DNA from: FEN-1297 sp963843605
GTDB taxonomy: Bacteria; Bacteroidota; Ignavibacteria; Ignavibacteriales; Ignavibacteriaceae
Direction: 5' to 3'
Assembly: GCA_963843605.1 (NCBI GenBank)
Contig: CAWJLA010000001.1
Location: 1-64,000, forward strand
DNA length: 64,000 bases
How positions within the stretch are numbered: position 1 is the first letter of the stretch; every line of letters starts with the position of its first letter. A program made the translations under genes and the position numbers. This document shows positions 47,478 to 56,879 of this stretch, piece by piece. Under the pieces are notes generated by a model, which saw only the letters and a program-made list of their open reading frames with translations, was not told the origin of the DNA and did not search any database.

Positions 47478-48800
47478 ATGAATAAAGAAATGTACGATCT
47501 GGCTGATTGGTCTATTAAGGCCGCACAATCCGCAGGAGCTGATCTTAGCCGTGTAGGTATAAATAAAGAACGGTTCGTCGAAATCAGTTACCGCGAGCGC
47601 AAACCCGAAAATATTAAGGAAGCTTCCAGTAGAAATCTAAATATTGAAATATTTGTAAACGGACGCTATTCAAGTCAAAGTACTTCGGATCTTCGAATAG
47701 AAGCTTTAAAAGAGTTCATTTACAATTCGGTAAAAGTAACAAAACTTCTTGCGGAAGACCCATACAGATCTCTTCCCGATCCTAAATATTATGAGGGAAG
47801 AGCTAAAAAAGATTTGAAAATAATTGATGAATCATACGATAAGCTGACACCCGAAAAAAGACACAGCCTTGTTAAAACTATTGAAGACTCCTGTCTAAGT
47901 GAAGGCGGAGAAAAGACAATTTCGGTTACTGCAACAGAATATGACAGTCACGGCGAATCAGTATTACTATCAAGTAACGGTTTTAGCGGCTACAGAGAGT
48001 CTACTGTATTTTGGGCAGGCGCAAGTATGACGGCTAAGGACGATGGAGACAGGCGGCCCGCAGGTTATAATTATGTAGGCGCTGTTACAAAAGAATCGAT
48101 CCCGGCGGCGGAAGAAATAGGTAAAACCGCTGCCAGGCGAACACTTGATTTACTCGGTGCAAAGAAAATAAAAACAGAGACCCTTCCTATTATTGTTGAA
48201 AACAGGAACGCTCCGCAATTGATTTGGGGTCTATTGTCTGCAATGTTCGGAAGGAATATTCAGCAGAAACAATCTTTCCTGGCAGATAAAAAGGGACTGA
48301 AAATTGCAAGCGAATATTTAACCGTTATTGATGATCCTTTAATGATCGGCGGAATGGACAGCAGACTTTACGACGGTGACGGATTCGCCACTCATAAAAG
48401 GACGATGATTGACTCGGGTGTACTTAAAGAATTTTATCTTGATTGGTATTACAGCAGGAAATTGGGCTGGGATCCTACAACCGGCAGTTCATCAAATATA
48501 ATTATTCCTCCCGGAAAGCGATCGGTTAATGATATTTTGAAAGACCTGGGAAAATGTATTTTGGTAACCGGCTTTATAGGTGGCAATTCCAACTCAACTA
48601 CCGGAGATTCGTCTATCGGAATATTCGGTCAGCTTTTTGAGAACGGTGAACCTGTTCAGGCAGTTGCCGAAATGAACATTGCCGATAACCATCTTAAATT
48701 CTGGCATAAATTAGCAGAAGTCGCAAATGACCCATGGATCTATTCTTCCCAGCAGACTCCGAGCCTGGTTTTCACCGATGTTGTTGTTTCGGGAGTTTAA
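47478..48800 (+). CDS. pmbA: TldE/PmbA-family protein, partner of TldD
   Basis: A 440-residue TldE/PmbA protein without the HExxxH motif, as expected for the non-catalytic partner. Family stretches include SRNLNIEIFVNGRYSSQSTS, GDGFATHKRTMIDSGVLKEF, GGNSNSTTGDSSIGIFGQLF, and a C-terminal WIYSSQQTPSLVFTDVVVSG. It has no signal peptide, in contrast to its TldD partner. AAGGA lies 8 bases before the ATG. It ends the operon at a strong terminator. Confidence 0.88.
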   Translation: MNKEMYDLADWSIKAAQSAGADLSRVGINKERFVEISYRERKPENIKEASSRNLNIEIFVNGRYSSQSTSDLRIEALKEFIYNSVKVTKLLAEDPYRSLPDPKYYEGRAKKDLKIIDESYDKLTPEKRHSLVKTIEDSCLSEGGEKTISVTATEYDSHGESVLLSSNGFSGYRESTVFWAGASMTAKDDGDRRPAGYNYVGAVTKESIPAAEEIGKTAARRTLDLLGAKKIKTETLPIIVENRNAPQLIWGLLSAMFGRNIQQKQSFLADKKGLKIASEYLTVIDDPLMIGGMDSRLYDGDGFATHKRTMIDSGVLKEFYLDWYYSRKLGWDPTTGSSSNIIIPPGKRSVNDILKDLGKCILVTGFIGGNSNSTTGDSSIGIFGQLFENGEPVQAVAEMNIADNHLKFWHKLAEVANDPWIYSSQQTPSLVFTDVVVSGV

Positions 48801-48829
48801 ATAACCAATATGATCTCTTTTTTTAAAAT

Positions 48830-48857
48830 AGGGGCGAAAAGCCCCTTTTATTTTTTA
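48830..48857 (+). terminator. rho-independent terminator of tldD-tldE
   Basis: AGGGGC (48830-48835), loop GAAAA, GCCCCT (48841-48846), then TTTATTTTTT. It lies 30 bases after the tldE stop. A textbook intrinsic terminator. Confidence 0.85.
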
Positions 48858-49073
48858 ACTAATAAATCGAATTCTCATTCGTTGATAGTTATTGCCGCAA
48901 ATAGTAATTTTTTAATTCGGTAATGATGACCAGCTGCTTAGTTTTACATCAGCATGAAATCTTCATACCGGATTTATTGTATTCATGTAAAAAATTATTT
49001 TGCCAATTTCGGATTATCTGGCTAAATTACTAAAGTTGACCGCTTGTTTTTATAAATCATTAAAACAGTTCGA

Positions 49074-49099
49074 TAACCGGCGACTTACGTCGCCGGTTA
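49074..49099. repeat. 11-bp perfect hairpin upstream of the propeller lipoprotein
   Basis: TAACCGGCGAC (49074-49084) and GTCGCCGGTTA (49089-49099) surround TTAC. It is GC-rich in AT-rich surroundings and lies 127 bases before the lipoprotein gene. No T-run follows (AATGGAAAG), so it is not a standard terminator. It may be a dispersed palindrome or an operator. The rest of 48858-49225 shows nothing. Confidence 0.45.
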
Positions 49100-49225
49100 A
49101 TGGAAAGAAATACAGCTTTGAATAACGGCCTATAATTTATATTAATCATAAAATTCAAGAGTAAATAGTCCCTCTTATTATTTATAAATTTAACTGCTTT
49201 TACAAACATAAATTAGGGGATCCAA

Positions 49226-50533
49226 ATGAAATTGATTTCTGCTTTTTGCACTGCATTAATATTTATACTGATTACCTCCGGCTGTTCAAATTATTCATCT
49301 GTTTCGGATAGTAATAAAAAAGAGAACACCGGAAATATTTCTTTCAAAATGGACAAAGCTTCTGCACCGCAGGGCGTGATAAGGATTTTGGCTTATTTAA
49401 GTCGCACTGATTCAGATACTCTAACCTCGGATTTGAATCTTAAAACGGGTTCAAACGCCGATATATCTTTTCAAAAAGTACCAGTCGGGATGTGGCATTT
49501 AAGTGTAAAAGCAGTGGATGAAGATAGTATTGTTATTTATACCGGTGAAACAAACGTACAAGTTAATGCAGGCATTATTACAAATGCCAGCCTGTCTTTG
49601 GTTCCGACTAACTTGGGAACCGGCGGCGTAAATATTTTAGTTAACTGGGGTAGGAATTATAAACATTGGGTTGATTATAAAAATAATCCGATCTTAAGCG
49701 TTAAGGACGTACCTAATTTTACTTTGGCCGTCAGTCAGGCTCAGATTATGTTTGATGACGGAACATATAAGATGTGGTTTATGAATTTATATAACAACGG
49801 ACGAGGAGATATCGGTTATGCCGAGTCACTAGACGGTTTATCCTGGCATGTAAATGCGGATGGACCCGTTCTTAAAGCCGGTGAGAGCGGCTCCTGGGAT
49901 GATAATTCGGTAGGTATGGGATATGTTTTTAAAGATAAAGATTATTATAGATTTTATTATGCCGGCACACGCGAACCGCATACCGGCAAAAGGCAAATAG
50001 GTCTTGCAGTTTCGAAAAACGGAATAGACTGGCAAAAATATCCCGAACCTGTTCTTAAAGCAGACGAAGCTCAACATTATATAGGCGCACATGCCGTTAT
50101 TAAAATCGGTACTACTTATTATATGTACTACGAAGCAAGTCCAGGGAAAGGTTATAAATTTAAAATTTATCTGGCGACATCAACCGACGGAGTTCACTGG
50201 AGCAGATACGGCAATGATCCTGTTTTGGCTCCGGAACAACCATGGGAAGGAAATAATATCAGGTATCCCACCATAACCAGGCACAATAACAGCTATAGAA
50301 TGACATATGGTAATAATAAACAGAATGCATTCGGAGTAGCATACTCGGACGACGGCATCCACTGGACTAAAGATTCGAATAATCCTGTTTTCCGGTTGGA
50401 AGATGTTTCCGGAAATTGGTGCCGTCAGATAAGCTATCCGTTTTCGGTAAAAGTTGAAAATGATTACAGAATTTATTATTCAGCACTGGACGCCAATAAT
50501 GTCTTTCATTTAAGTGTGGCTATAGAAAAATAA
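49226..50533 (+). CDS. five-bladed-propeller (GH43/GH130-like) lipoprotein
   Basis: A 435-residue lipoprotein (LIFILITSGCSNYSS). A fibronectin-like N-domain (about 35-130) precedes a five-bladed propeller whose blades repeat the pattern of GLSWHVNADGPVLKAGESGS, GIDWQKYPEPVLKADEAQHY, GVHWSRYGNDPVLAPEQPW and GIHWTKDSNNPVFRLEDVSG. That pattern is typical of the GH43/GH32/GH130 glycosidase fold. A catalytic triad could not be fixed by eye, so enzyme or sugar binding are both possible. GGGGA precedes the ATG. Confidence 0.65.
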   Translation: MKLISAFCTALIFILITSGCSNYSSVSDSNKKENTGNISFKMDKASAPQGVIRILAYLSRTDSDTLTSDLNLKTGSNADISFQKVPVGMWHLSVKAVDEDSIVIYTGETNVQVNAGIITNASLSLVPTNLGTGGVNILVNWGRNYKHWVDYKNNPILSVKDVPNFTLAVSQAQIMFDDGTYKMWFMNLYNNGRGDIGYAESLDGLSWHVNADGPVLKAGESGSWDDNSVGMGYVFKDKDYYRFYYAGTREPHTGKRQIGLAVSKNGIDWQKYPEPVLKADEAQHYIGAHAVIKIGTTYYMYYEASPGKGYKFKIYLATSTDGVHWSRYGNDPVLAPEQPWEGNNIRYPTITRHNNSYRMTYGNNKQNAFGVAYSDDGIHWTKDSNNPVFRLEDVSGNWCRQISYPFSVKVENDYRIYYSALDANNVFHLSVAIEK

Positions 50534-50675
50534 TTATTTAATGCTTAATTGTTTAAATGCTGTTCGAGAAATAAGACTTACAATTCAGACTTTCGGCAAT
50601 TAAGCAATTTATTTTGAATATCAGCCAAAACATCTCAAAATTAATAGATGTAAATGCTTATTAAGTGAATAATTT

Positions 50676-52097
50676 TTATACTGCAGCTTTCGCTCTTTTA
50701 CGTCCGATTTTATGCCCTATCAGTCCGTAGAATCCGACATATGAATATGCGATAAGCGGAACCAGATAAGAAATCTGCAGTCCGCCCAAATCTGCTATGT
50801 GCCCCTGAAGAGGAGGCAGAAGAGCTCCGCCCAGTATCGCCATTACCAGAAGAGAAGAAACCTGGCTTTTTAATTTTCCGGTACCTTCCAATGCAAGCGA
50901 GAAGGTATTTGACCATCCGATTGATGAAAATAAACCGACTCCGACTATACACCACATCGCTACTTTTCCTCCGGCTAATATAGCAGTTGCCAGAAGCACT
51001 ACTATTGTTCCCATAAAAATAGAAAGCGACCGTGCTGCATTTGCTTTTCCGAATTGGAACATTAACCAGCAAAGGACCAAAAACGGAATGTAGTTCCGGA
51101 CTACATCCCAACCCCTGAACGAAAAAATAACAATGAAAGCAAGAATAGGCAGAGCGGCAAGCAGAAGCTGCTTATTTAAAGATTTCATTTCACTTAATTC
51201 AACCGCACCCATAAAGCGGCCGACAAGCATTCCTCCCCAGAAAAGAGACACATATTTACTAGCTTCTACGGCACTTAGTCCGGCTACGCTGCCCTGACTC
51301 AGAAAGTTGATGATGGAACTTCCCACCGAGACTTCCCCGCCCACATACATAAAGATTGCTATTATACCCAAAACTACGTGGGGAAACTTTAATGCCCCGG
51401 CTCCTTTACCTATTTCACCTTCGCCTATGTGGGGCAGACGTATAAAATAGAATACGAATGCAAGTATAAGAAAGACAACACAAAATGTCAGGTAAGGTAT
51501 TTTCACTGATTCAGCACCGTGCATACCGGCATTATTGAAATATTGAAATATTAAATATCCGCCGATTAATGGACCGATGGTTGTGCCCACGGAATTAAAA
51601 CCCTGCGCAAGGTTTAATCTGCTTGAGGCGGTACGTTCGGGACCGAGAATAGTCACGTAAGGATTTGCCGCAATCTGTAGCATTGCAAATCCTAATCCGA
51701 CGATAAAAAGCGCCACCAGAAACAAAGGATATGAAGTGATGCTAGCCGCCGGCCAGAACAGTGCGCTGCCCAAAGCAGAAATTAAAAGACTGATTACTAT
51801 CCCGTTCTTATATCCGATCTTCGCTATCGGATCCCCGGTTGTAACTGAAACAATAAAATAAATAAGAGAGCCGACAAAATAAGCGCCGAAAAATGCAAAT
51901 TGGACAAGCATCGCCTGAAAATAATTCAACGTGAAGGCATCCTTAAATTGCGGGATCAGAATATCGTTCCATACCGTCATAAATCCCCACATAAAGAACA
52001 ATGTGGTCATAATTGCAAACGGTCCGCTGTATGTTTTACCGTTATTTTTTGGAGCCTTATTCGTTCCCGTTTCAGATGCCCCGCTGATGCTTACCAT
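50676..52097 (-). CDS. FucP-like sugar:proton symporter (MFS)
   Basis: A 473-residue transporter with 12 predicted membrane helices. The N-terminal FFMWGFMTVWNDILIPQFKD is the signature of the FucP/GluP (fucose, glucose/galactose) branch. Other family phrases are AANPYVTILGPERTASSRLN, LAQGFNSVGTTIGPLIGGYL and a helix-7 loop with MGAVELSEMKSLNKQ. It should import a monosaccharide with protons; fucose is attractive given the GH29 enzyme, but the sugar is not proven. AAAGGA precedes the ATG. Convergent with the propeller lipoprotein. Confidence 0.85.
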   Translation of the reverse strand: MVSISGASETGTNKAPKNNGKTYSGPFAIMTTLFFMWGFMTVWNDILIPQFKDAFTLNYFQAMLVQFAFFGAYFVGSLIYFIVSVTTGDPIAKIGYKNGIVISLLISALGSALFWPAASITSYPLFLVALFIVGLGFAMLQIAANPYVTILGPERTASSRLNLAQGFNSVGTTIGPLIGGYLIFQYFNNAGMHGAESVKIPYLTFCVVFLILAFVFYFIRLPHIGEGEIGKGAGALKFPHVVLGIIAIFMYVGGEVSVGSSIINFLSQGSVAGLSAVEASKYVSLFWGGMLVGRFMGAVELSEMKSLNKQLLLAALPILAFIVIFSFRGWDVVRNYIPFLVLCWLMFQFGKANAARSLSIFMGTIVVLLATAILAGGKVAMWCIVGVGLFSSIGWSNTFSLALEGTGKLKSQVSSLLVMAILGGALLPPLQGHIADLGGLQISYLVPLIAYSYVGFYGLIGHKIGRKRAKAAV

Positions 52098-52458
52098 AAT
52101 AATTCCTTTCTATACTAATATTTCTAAATTAAATTTTCCGGGTTTTTCTTGTTATTTTAGAAATTATACTTTAACAAGTATCTTCAATAATACTTTTAAA
52201 ATTTAACAAATCCCGTTCAATTAACCTCACTAAATCACTACAATTATAATAATAATGAGGTACAACATATTCTCTTGATATAATAAAAAGGAATAATTAA
52301 AGTCTGACGAAGAAAATTACCGCACAAGTATTAAAAGGGAAAACAAAGGAGTAGTCTCGTGTTTTTAATTGTAACGAAATAATAATAAACGCGAAAAATC
52401 AGAACTGGTTTTTCCGGATTAAATTATAAGTAAGGAGTGCAATTTAGTAGGCAGCTAT

Positions 52459-52568
52459 ACTTAAGGGCAATTCTAAAAACTATTTTTTTATAAAAATTCA
52501 ACGCAAAGAACGCAAAGGATACGCAATGTTCGCAGAGAATATTGAAGTTTTTAGAAGTGCCCTTAAGT
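52459..52568. mobile_element. MITE-like element with 23-bp terminal inverted repeats
   Basis: The ends ACTTAAGGGCAATTCTAAAA (continuing ACT) at 52459-52481 and their complement at 52546-52568 match with one mismatch. The 64-base core has short tandem units of the type ACGCAAAGA (TCAACGCAAAGAACGCAAAG, GATACGCAATGTTCGCAGAG). TTAA flanks the inner GGGCA/TGCCC at both ends and might be a target duplication. It is too short to code for anything. It lies 362 bases upstream of the MFS start and 152 bases before the ACT-domain gene. Confidence 0.6.
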
Positions 52569-52719
52569 TAAATTATTGTGCGGTAAATATCTCTAAAAAG
52601 TAATCGGCAATTCTTATTACCTGATTTACAAATTTTATTATAAGGATAGGAATTATTTTTACGATTGTACCGTATAACAAGAACCAATAAATTGTAATTT
52701 AACAAATAGAAATTAGAAG

Positions 52720-53115
52720 ATGCAAAATTCAAATCTTACACTTATTTTGTCGGCTCAAAAGTTAGCTGTCTGCAAATTTGATAAAAACGATCCGGTTCCG
52801 GTCTGGGCTGAGAATAATTTTTTTTTCTCGATAACCCGAACTGAAGATGAATTGTCTTTAGTGTGTCCTGAGGATATATTACCGGATAACATTACTGCAG
52901 AAAAAGATTGGCGGGCTCTCAAGGTAAACGGCACGCTTGCTTTTTCGTTAACCGGAATTCTTTCATCAATCATAGTACCGCTGGCTGAGGCAGAAATAGG
53001 TATTTTTGCATTATCTACATTCAATACGGATTACGTATTGATAAAAGAATGTAATCTTGTGAAAGCTTTAAGTATTTTAAGCAAACATTACAAAATCATA
53101 ACCGAATTACCATAA
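52720..53115 (+). CDS. ACT-domain-containing protein
   Basis: A 131-residue protein made of two ACT-like halves, related to the small stand-alone ACT family of the aspartate-kinase/CASTOR type: LILSAQKLAVCKFDKNDPVP, LSLVCPEDILPDNITAEKDW, LKVNGTLAFSLTGILSSIIV and FALSTFNTDYVLIKECNLVK. Such proteins bind amino acids or other small ligands; the ligand is unknown. No operon partner. Convergent with the FAD oxidoreductase gene, 18 bases away. Confidence 0.8.
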   Translation: MQNSNLTLILSAQKLAVCKFDKNDPVPVWAENNFFFSITRTEDELSLVCPEDILPDNITAEKDWRALKVNGTLAFSLTGILSSIIVPLAEAEIGIFALSTFNTDYVLIKECNLVKALSILSKHYKIITELP

Positions 53116-53133
53116 AAGGAAATTCTATTCAGA

Positions 53134-54786
53134 CTATTTCAACTGATCCTTCGGCCATCTCTCCATTATCTCGGAAAAGCACTGCAGTCCGCTGTACATT
53201 ACACCGCCGTAACCGTGTCCCGGAGACGTCCAAGCTCCGGCAAGATAAAGATTATCGATCGGAGTTGTATGCCCCAGCCTGTTTTGCCCTGAGTTATAAA
53301 TTGTCTGATCAAAACCGTAAACCGCTCCGCAGTAATTACCTGTGTACCTGATGTTTGTTAAAGGGGAGGAGATTTCCATTATTTCAATTGCATTGCTAAG
53401 GCCGGGAAGCAGAGTTTCTTCGGCCTTTTTTATCAATACTCCTGCTATTCTCTCTTTCTCTTTATTATATTCTCCTTTATTATACTTAAAATAATCTTCC
53501 TTATATTGATCCCAGTGATCGTAGCCCTGCAGTGTGGTAATATTTATAGTGTTCTTTCCTTCTGGAGAATAGCCGGTATAAATGTTATCGTATAGAGTAA
53601 GACCGAATCCCGAGTTTTCGACATTGGCTTGTTTCAGCATTTTGTAATCGGTATCGATATCAAAAGACGTGTTGTACATTATTTCGCTGTCGTTAATACC
53701 CAATTTTTTAATCAGGTTTTCTTTTAGACCTAAAAAAATTTGAAAACTGGAAAGACTTACCCCGTATTTTTTCAGCTTTTCAATATAATCATATGTCTTT
53801 GACTTATTATCGACCATACGGTCTATTGTATCAAACGCACTTATATTCGATACCACTACTTTGGATTTGAACTCCCGGCCGTCGGCAGTTCTGACTCCGT
53901 AGGCTTTATTATTGTCCACAAGGATTTTTTGCACTTTTGAATTAAGAATAATTTTTCCGCCTTTTTCTTCAATGAAATTTTTAAAGGAGTTGCTTATTTT
54001 CTGAGATTTGCCACGCGGATAATACCCTCCCGAATTCATGTATGACCAAGTAGGCATTGCATAATAAAAGGACGAAAGCTGCGACGGGGGGAGCCCGTAG
54101 TAAGACCATAAAGAAGAAACCACAGCTTTTAACTTGGGATTCTTAATCCGGCCGTTGACCAAATCTCCCCACGTTTTATTAATACTTTTAAATAAATAAG
54201 GAAATTCAACGGCAAAATTATTCATGTTTATATTCCCGCGAGCGGAAGAATATTTTTGGATATCACCGGTTAAACCTGCCATATCCTCGAATATGCCTTT
54301 AATACCTTCTTTTTCTTCAGGGAACAAACCGGCGAGTTTATCGATGTAACTCTTAGGATTTTTCTGGGGTACGATAAAATCATAGCCGGGATAAATGACT
54401 CGGTATAAATTAGGATGCGGTTCGAATATAACTTCTTTAATTTCCGGGAAACCCGGAATTAAATTATGAATACCTTCTCTTTCTCCCACCGTAGTTGAGT
54501 GAAGCGAGACATCGAATTCAAATCCGCCCGGCCTGTGAAACGTAGTAGCATATCCTCCTACTTTGTAATGCTGTTCAAGCACAAGGGGACTGAATCCCTG
54601 GCGGGCAAATGCTGCGGCACAGCTTAAACCGCCGAGCCCCGACCCGATTATAATTGCATCGAATTCACCATCCGGTTTGCAGCGTGAAAAGGCATTCGGG
54701 AAAGTTTCCCAATCAAATGATATAAGTGCCAGACTTCCAAGGATGCGTTTCAAGAAATCACGCCTGTCAATTCCGCTGTCTTTCAT
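53134..54786 (-). CDS. phytoene-desaturase/carotenoid-isomerase-like FAD oxidoreductase
   Basis: A 550-residue flavoprotein. The dinucleotide motif DAIIGSGLGGLSCAAAFARQ is near residue 42, VLEQHYKVGGYATTFHRPGG follows as in CrtI/CrtISO and RetSat proteins, and the C-terminal FAD motif NLYLAGAWTSPGHGYGGVMY is present. The N-terminus GIDRRDFLKRILGSLALISF looks like a Tat signal or membrane anchor, odd for a carotenoid enzyme. No other carotenoid gene is nearby. It lies 87 bases after the DUF900 gene on the same strand and may belong to that operon. Confidence 0.8.
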   Translation of the reverse strand: MKDSGIDRRDFLKRILGSLALISFDWETFPNAFSRCKPDGEFDAIIIGSGLGGLSCAAAFARQGFSPLVLEQHYKVGGYATTFHRPGGFEFDVSLHSTTVGEREGIHNLIPGFPEIKEVIFEPHPNLYRVIYPGYDFIVPQKNPKSYIDKLAGLFPEEKEGIKGIFEDMAGLTGDIQKYSSARGNINMNNFAVEFPYLFKSINKTWGDLVNGRIKNPKLKAVVSSLWSYYGLPPSQLSSFYYAMPTWSYMNSGGYYPRGKSQKISNSFKNFIEEKGGKIILNSKVQKILVDNNKAYGVRTADGREFKSKVVVSNISAFDTIDRMVDNKSKTYDYIEKLKKYGVSLSSFQIFLGLKENLIKKLGINDSEIMYNTSFDIDTDYKMLKQANVENSGFGLTLYDNIYTGYSPEGKNTINITTLQGYDHWDQYKEDYFKYNKGEYNKEKERIAGVLIKKAEETLLPGLSNAIEIMEISSPLTNIRYTGNYCGAVYGFDQTIYNSGQNRLGHTTPIDNLYLAGAWTSPGHGYGGVMYSGLQCFSEIMERWPKDQLK

Positions 54787-54873
54787 ATACCCCCCTTTAT
54801 TTCATAGTTTCAAAGAATTGTGTCTGCTAAAACCGGTCCGCGTTTATTAAATCGGCATGCTCGCCGGATATTT

Positions 54874-56016
54874 CTATTTCATTTTCCATACATTATTTGA
54901 GTTGACCAGTATTCTGTTTCTTCCGCTTTGGTCCGGTTCATATCCGTCGATACTTAATTTGATATCGTCATTTACCCGGCCGTCAAGGTAATAACTATGC
55001 TCAACTATTCCCTTAACAATTGGCGTACAGTCTACCTGATGAATTTTGTGATGAAGAAGTTCTGGCCGTGCGGCTCCTCCGGTTCCAAGCCGTTCGGGAT
55101 TTCCTTTTGTATAATCCGAGATATACATCGCAACATCGCCTTTGTTATAATACACCGTAACCATGTTTGCAAGGTCGTTCAGTGAGACAAGCGGCTTGCC
55201 CTGTTCGAATACATCGTCGTCCACATCCGGCGCGCATAAAAAGATCTGATCGAATAACCGGGGAAGAGCAGTGCCCGGAGTGAACTGTGATATTCTCGGT
55301 ATCGAATTCTGAAGTACATAATTACCCATAGAATGACAAAGCAAGTGAATATCCTGATCGCATAATTCTTCACCGCTTTCCTTAATTCGTCCTCTTAGTG
55401 AAATAAGAAAATCCCTTAATTTAAGTATGCCTCTTGCAAGCGCATTTCCGGAACTTTTTGCTTCGGTTCGATCCGATTTATAAGATACGAACGGCATCAT
55501 CATTCCGTCTGAAGGCCATGTAAAGAGTACGACAACTACTCTCTGAGTATCATCGCCGACTCCGGAACGGTTGAGCATTTCCTGCAACGCAAGAGCTGAA
55601 CCAACCGCAGCATGCCACGATACATTAAAACCGTGAACATAAACCAGAACATCAGAAGACTGCATCATTTGAGTTTTAAGTTCATTGAACATTGCAGTGG
55701 AGCCTTTTTTAATATTCGACTGAAGAGTTTCCGTTATTGATCTGTCAATACTTTCAGGAAATGCATTAATAGTAGCTCCTTGCTTGACCGCATCCGTTAT
55801 TATTGAAGATAATTTTTCGCCTTTGCCTGTTCCGAATCCGCTGTCGGATTCAAGGCATTTTGAAATTTCCGCTTCGTCTACCCCAACCGTCACTTTGCCG
55901 AAGCGCAGGTTCTCGATACCGTCATCACTGAACTTAGTTCCGTATTCCTGCGGGTTCCATTGATCGGGCCCGATATGATTACGGTTGGTTAGATAATATA
56001 AAATTAAATCTTTCAT
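54874..56016 (-). CDS. DUF900 alpha/beta hydrolase
   Basis: A 380-residue serine-hydrolase-like protein of the DUF900 family. Landmarks are VLVYVHGFNVSWHAAVGSAL (oxyanion strand), VVLFTWPSDG, and the nucleophile elbow IHLLCHSMGNYVL, followed by IFLCAPDVDDDVF. There is no signal peptide. GGGAG precedes the ATG. It is the last of five tightly spaced genes, 3 bases after the lysozyme-like gene. A lipase or esterase activity is inferred from the fold; the target is unknown. Confidence 0.8.
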   Translation of the reverse strand: MKDLILYYLTNRNHIGPDQWNPQEYGTKFSDDGIENLRFGKVTVGVDEAEISKCLESDSGFGTGKGEKLSSIITDAVKQGATINAFPESIDRSITETLQSNIKKGSTAMFNELKTQMMQSSDVLVYVHGFNVSWHAAVGSALALQEMLNRSGVGDDTQRVVVVLFTWPSDGMMMPFVSYKSDRTEAKSSGNALARGILKLRDFLISLRGRIKESGEELCDQDIHLLCHSMGNYVLQNSIPRISQFTPGTALPRLFDQIFLCAPDVDDDVFEQGKPLVSLNDLANMVTVYYNKGDVAMYISDYTKGNPERLGTGGAARPELLHHKIHQVDCTPIVKGIVEHSYYLDGRVNDDIKLSIDGYEPDQSGRNRILVNSNNVWKMK

Positions 56017-56019
56017 ATT

Positions 56020-56844
56020 TTACTCCCACCCGTTAAGTTGAAACCATCCGGCACGGTTTAATGCATCTTTTGAATAATCTCTTCCGAAGGTGTAGTAATC
56101 GATATCCAAACCATCACGTATCGCCTTAAGTACATTGCCCGGACCGCAATTATAACCCGCTATACCCGCCCGTACTAGTTCAAGATCCTTTAAACCGGTC
56201 TTTCTTTTCATAAATTCTATACTTCCCGCGAGAACGCTGCATCCGTACTCAATGTTTGCGGCCGGGTCTTTCCAATTTCCCGTTCGCGCAAATTCGTGCG
56301 CATCAAAATCCACCTGCATTAATCCTCTTCCGTAACCTCCGCCGCCAGGCGGAAGCGGACCGGAACGGAACTGAGTAGGGTAACGTCTTTTAATTGTATC
56401 CCCTGTCCCGGAAGGTCCGGACGGATTAAGTGCCAGTCCCCATCCCGATTCCCTTGAACCTACTCCGATTATAATACTCGATTGTATTTTGTATTTAACC
56501 GAAGTGTTAACTATGAAGTCTTTGTATTTATTTAGCTCGCCAAGTTGCTTTATAAGAGCAGTATTATTTTTTGCATAAGTTGTTTGAATTACTTTAGTAA
56601 TATCCGGTGCCGGTTGATTTAAAATCGCCGCCCATGTAAGCGGCCCGACAATACCGTCATCATATAGATTATGTTCTCTTTGAAAGCGTTTTACAATCTC
56701 TTCAGTATCCCTACCGAATAAACCGTCAACTTCAACATTGAATCCATCCTTTTTCAATGCGTTTTGAAGAGTTTTTACATCCTCTGCAAGATCGGGCGCC
56801 GAATTCGGAAATCCGTCAAACAGTCTTAATACAGGTCCAGGCAT
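56020..56844 (-). CDS. peptidoglycan-binding lysozyme-like protein
   Basis: About 274 residues. An N-terminal PG_binding_1 domain (DVKTLQNALKKDGFNVEVDG, IVGPLTWAAIL) is followed by a transglycosylase/goose-type-lysozyme-like domain with candidate catalytic Glu in IIIGVGSRESGWG, then GYGRGLMQVDFDAHEFA and AGIAGYNCGPGNVLKAI. It should cut peptidoglycan, yet it has no signal peptide, as in phage endolysins or effectors delivered by another route. ATG 56844 with GAGG before it is preferred to GTG 56850. It sits inside the five-gene operon. Confidence 0.85.
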   Translation of the reverse strand: MPGPVLRLFDGFPNSAPDLAEDVKTLQNALKKDGFNVEVDGLFGRDTEEIVKRFQREHNLYDDGIVGPLTWAAILNQPAPDITKVIQTTYAKNNTALIKQLGELNKYKDFIVNTSVKYKIQSSIIIGVGSRESGWGLALNPSGPSGTGDTIKRRYPTQFRSGPLPPGGGGYGRGLMQVDFDAHEFARTGNWKDPAANIEYGCSVLAGSIEFMKRKTGLKDLELVRAGIAGYNCGPGNVLKAIRDGLDIDYYTFGRDYSKDALNRAGWFQLNGWE

Positions 56845-56879
56845 AACCACCTCATATTTTAAAATAAATTTTTAGCATA

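Noticed and set aside
52500..52545. CGCAAAG tandem units as a CRISPR-like array.
   Set aside because: Units are under 12 bases with no uniform spacers; they lie inside a terminal-repeat element.
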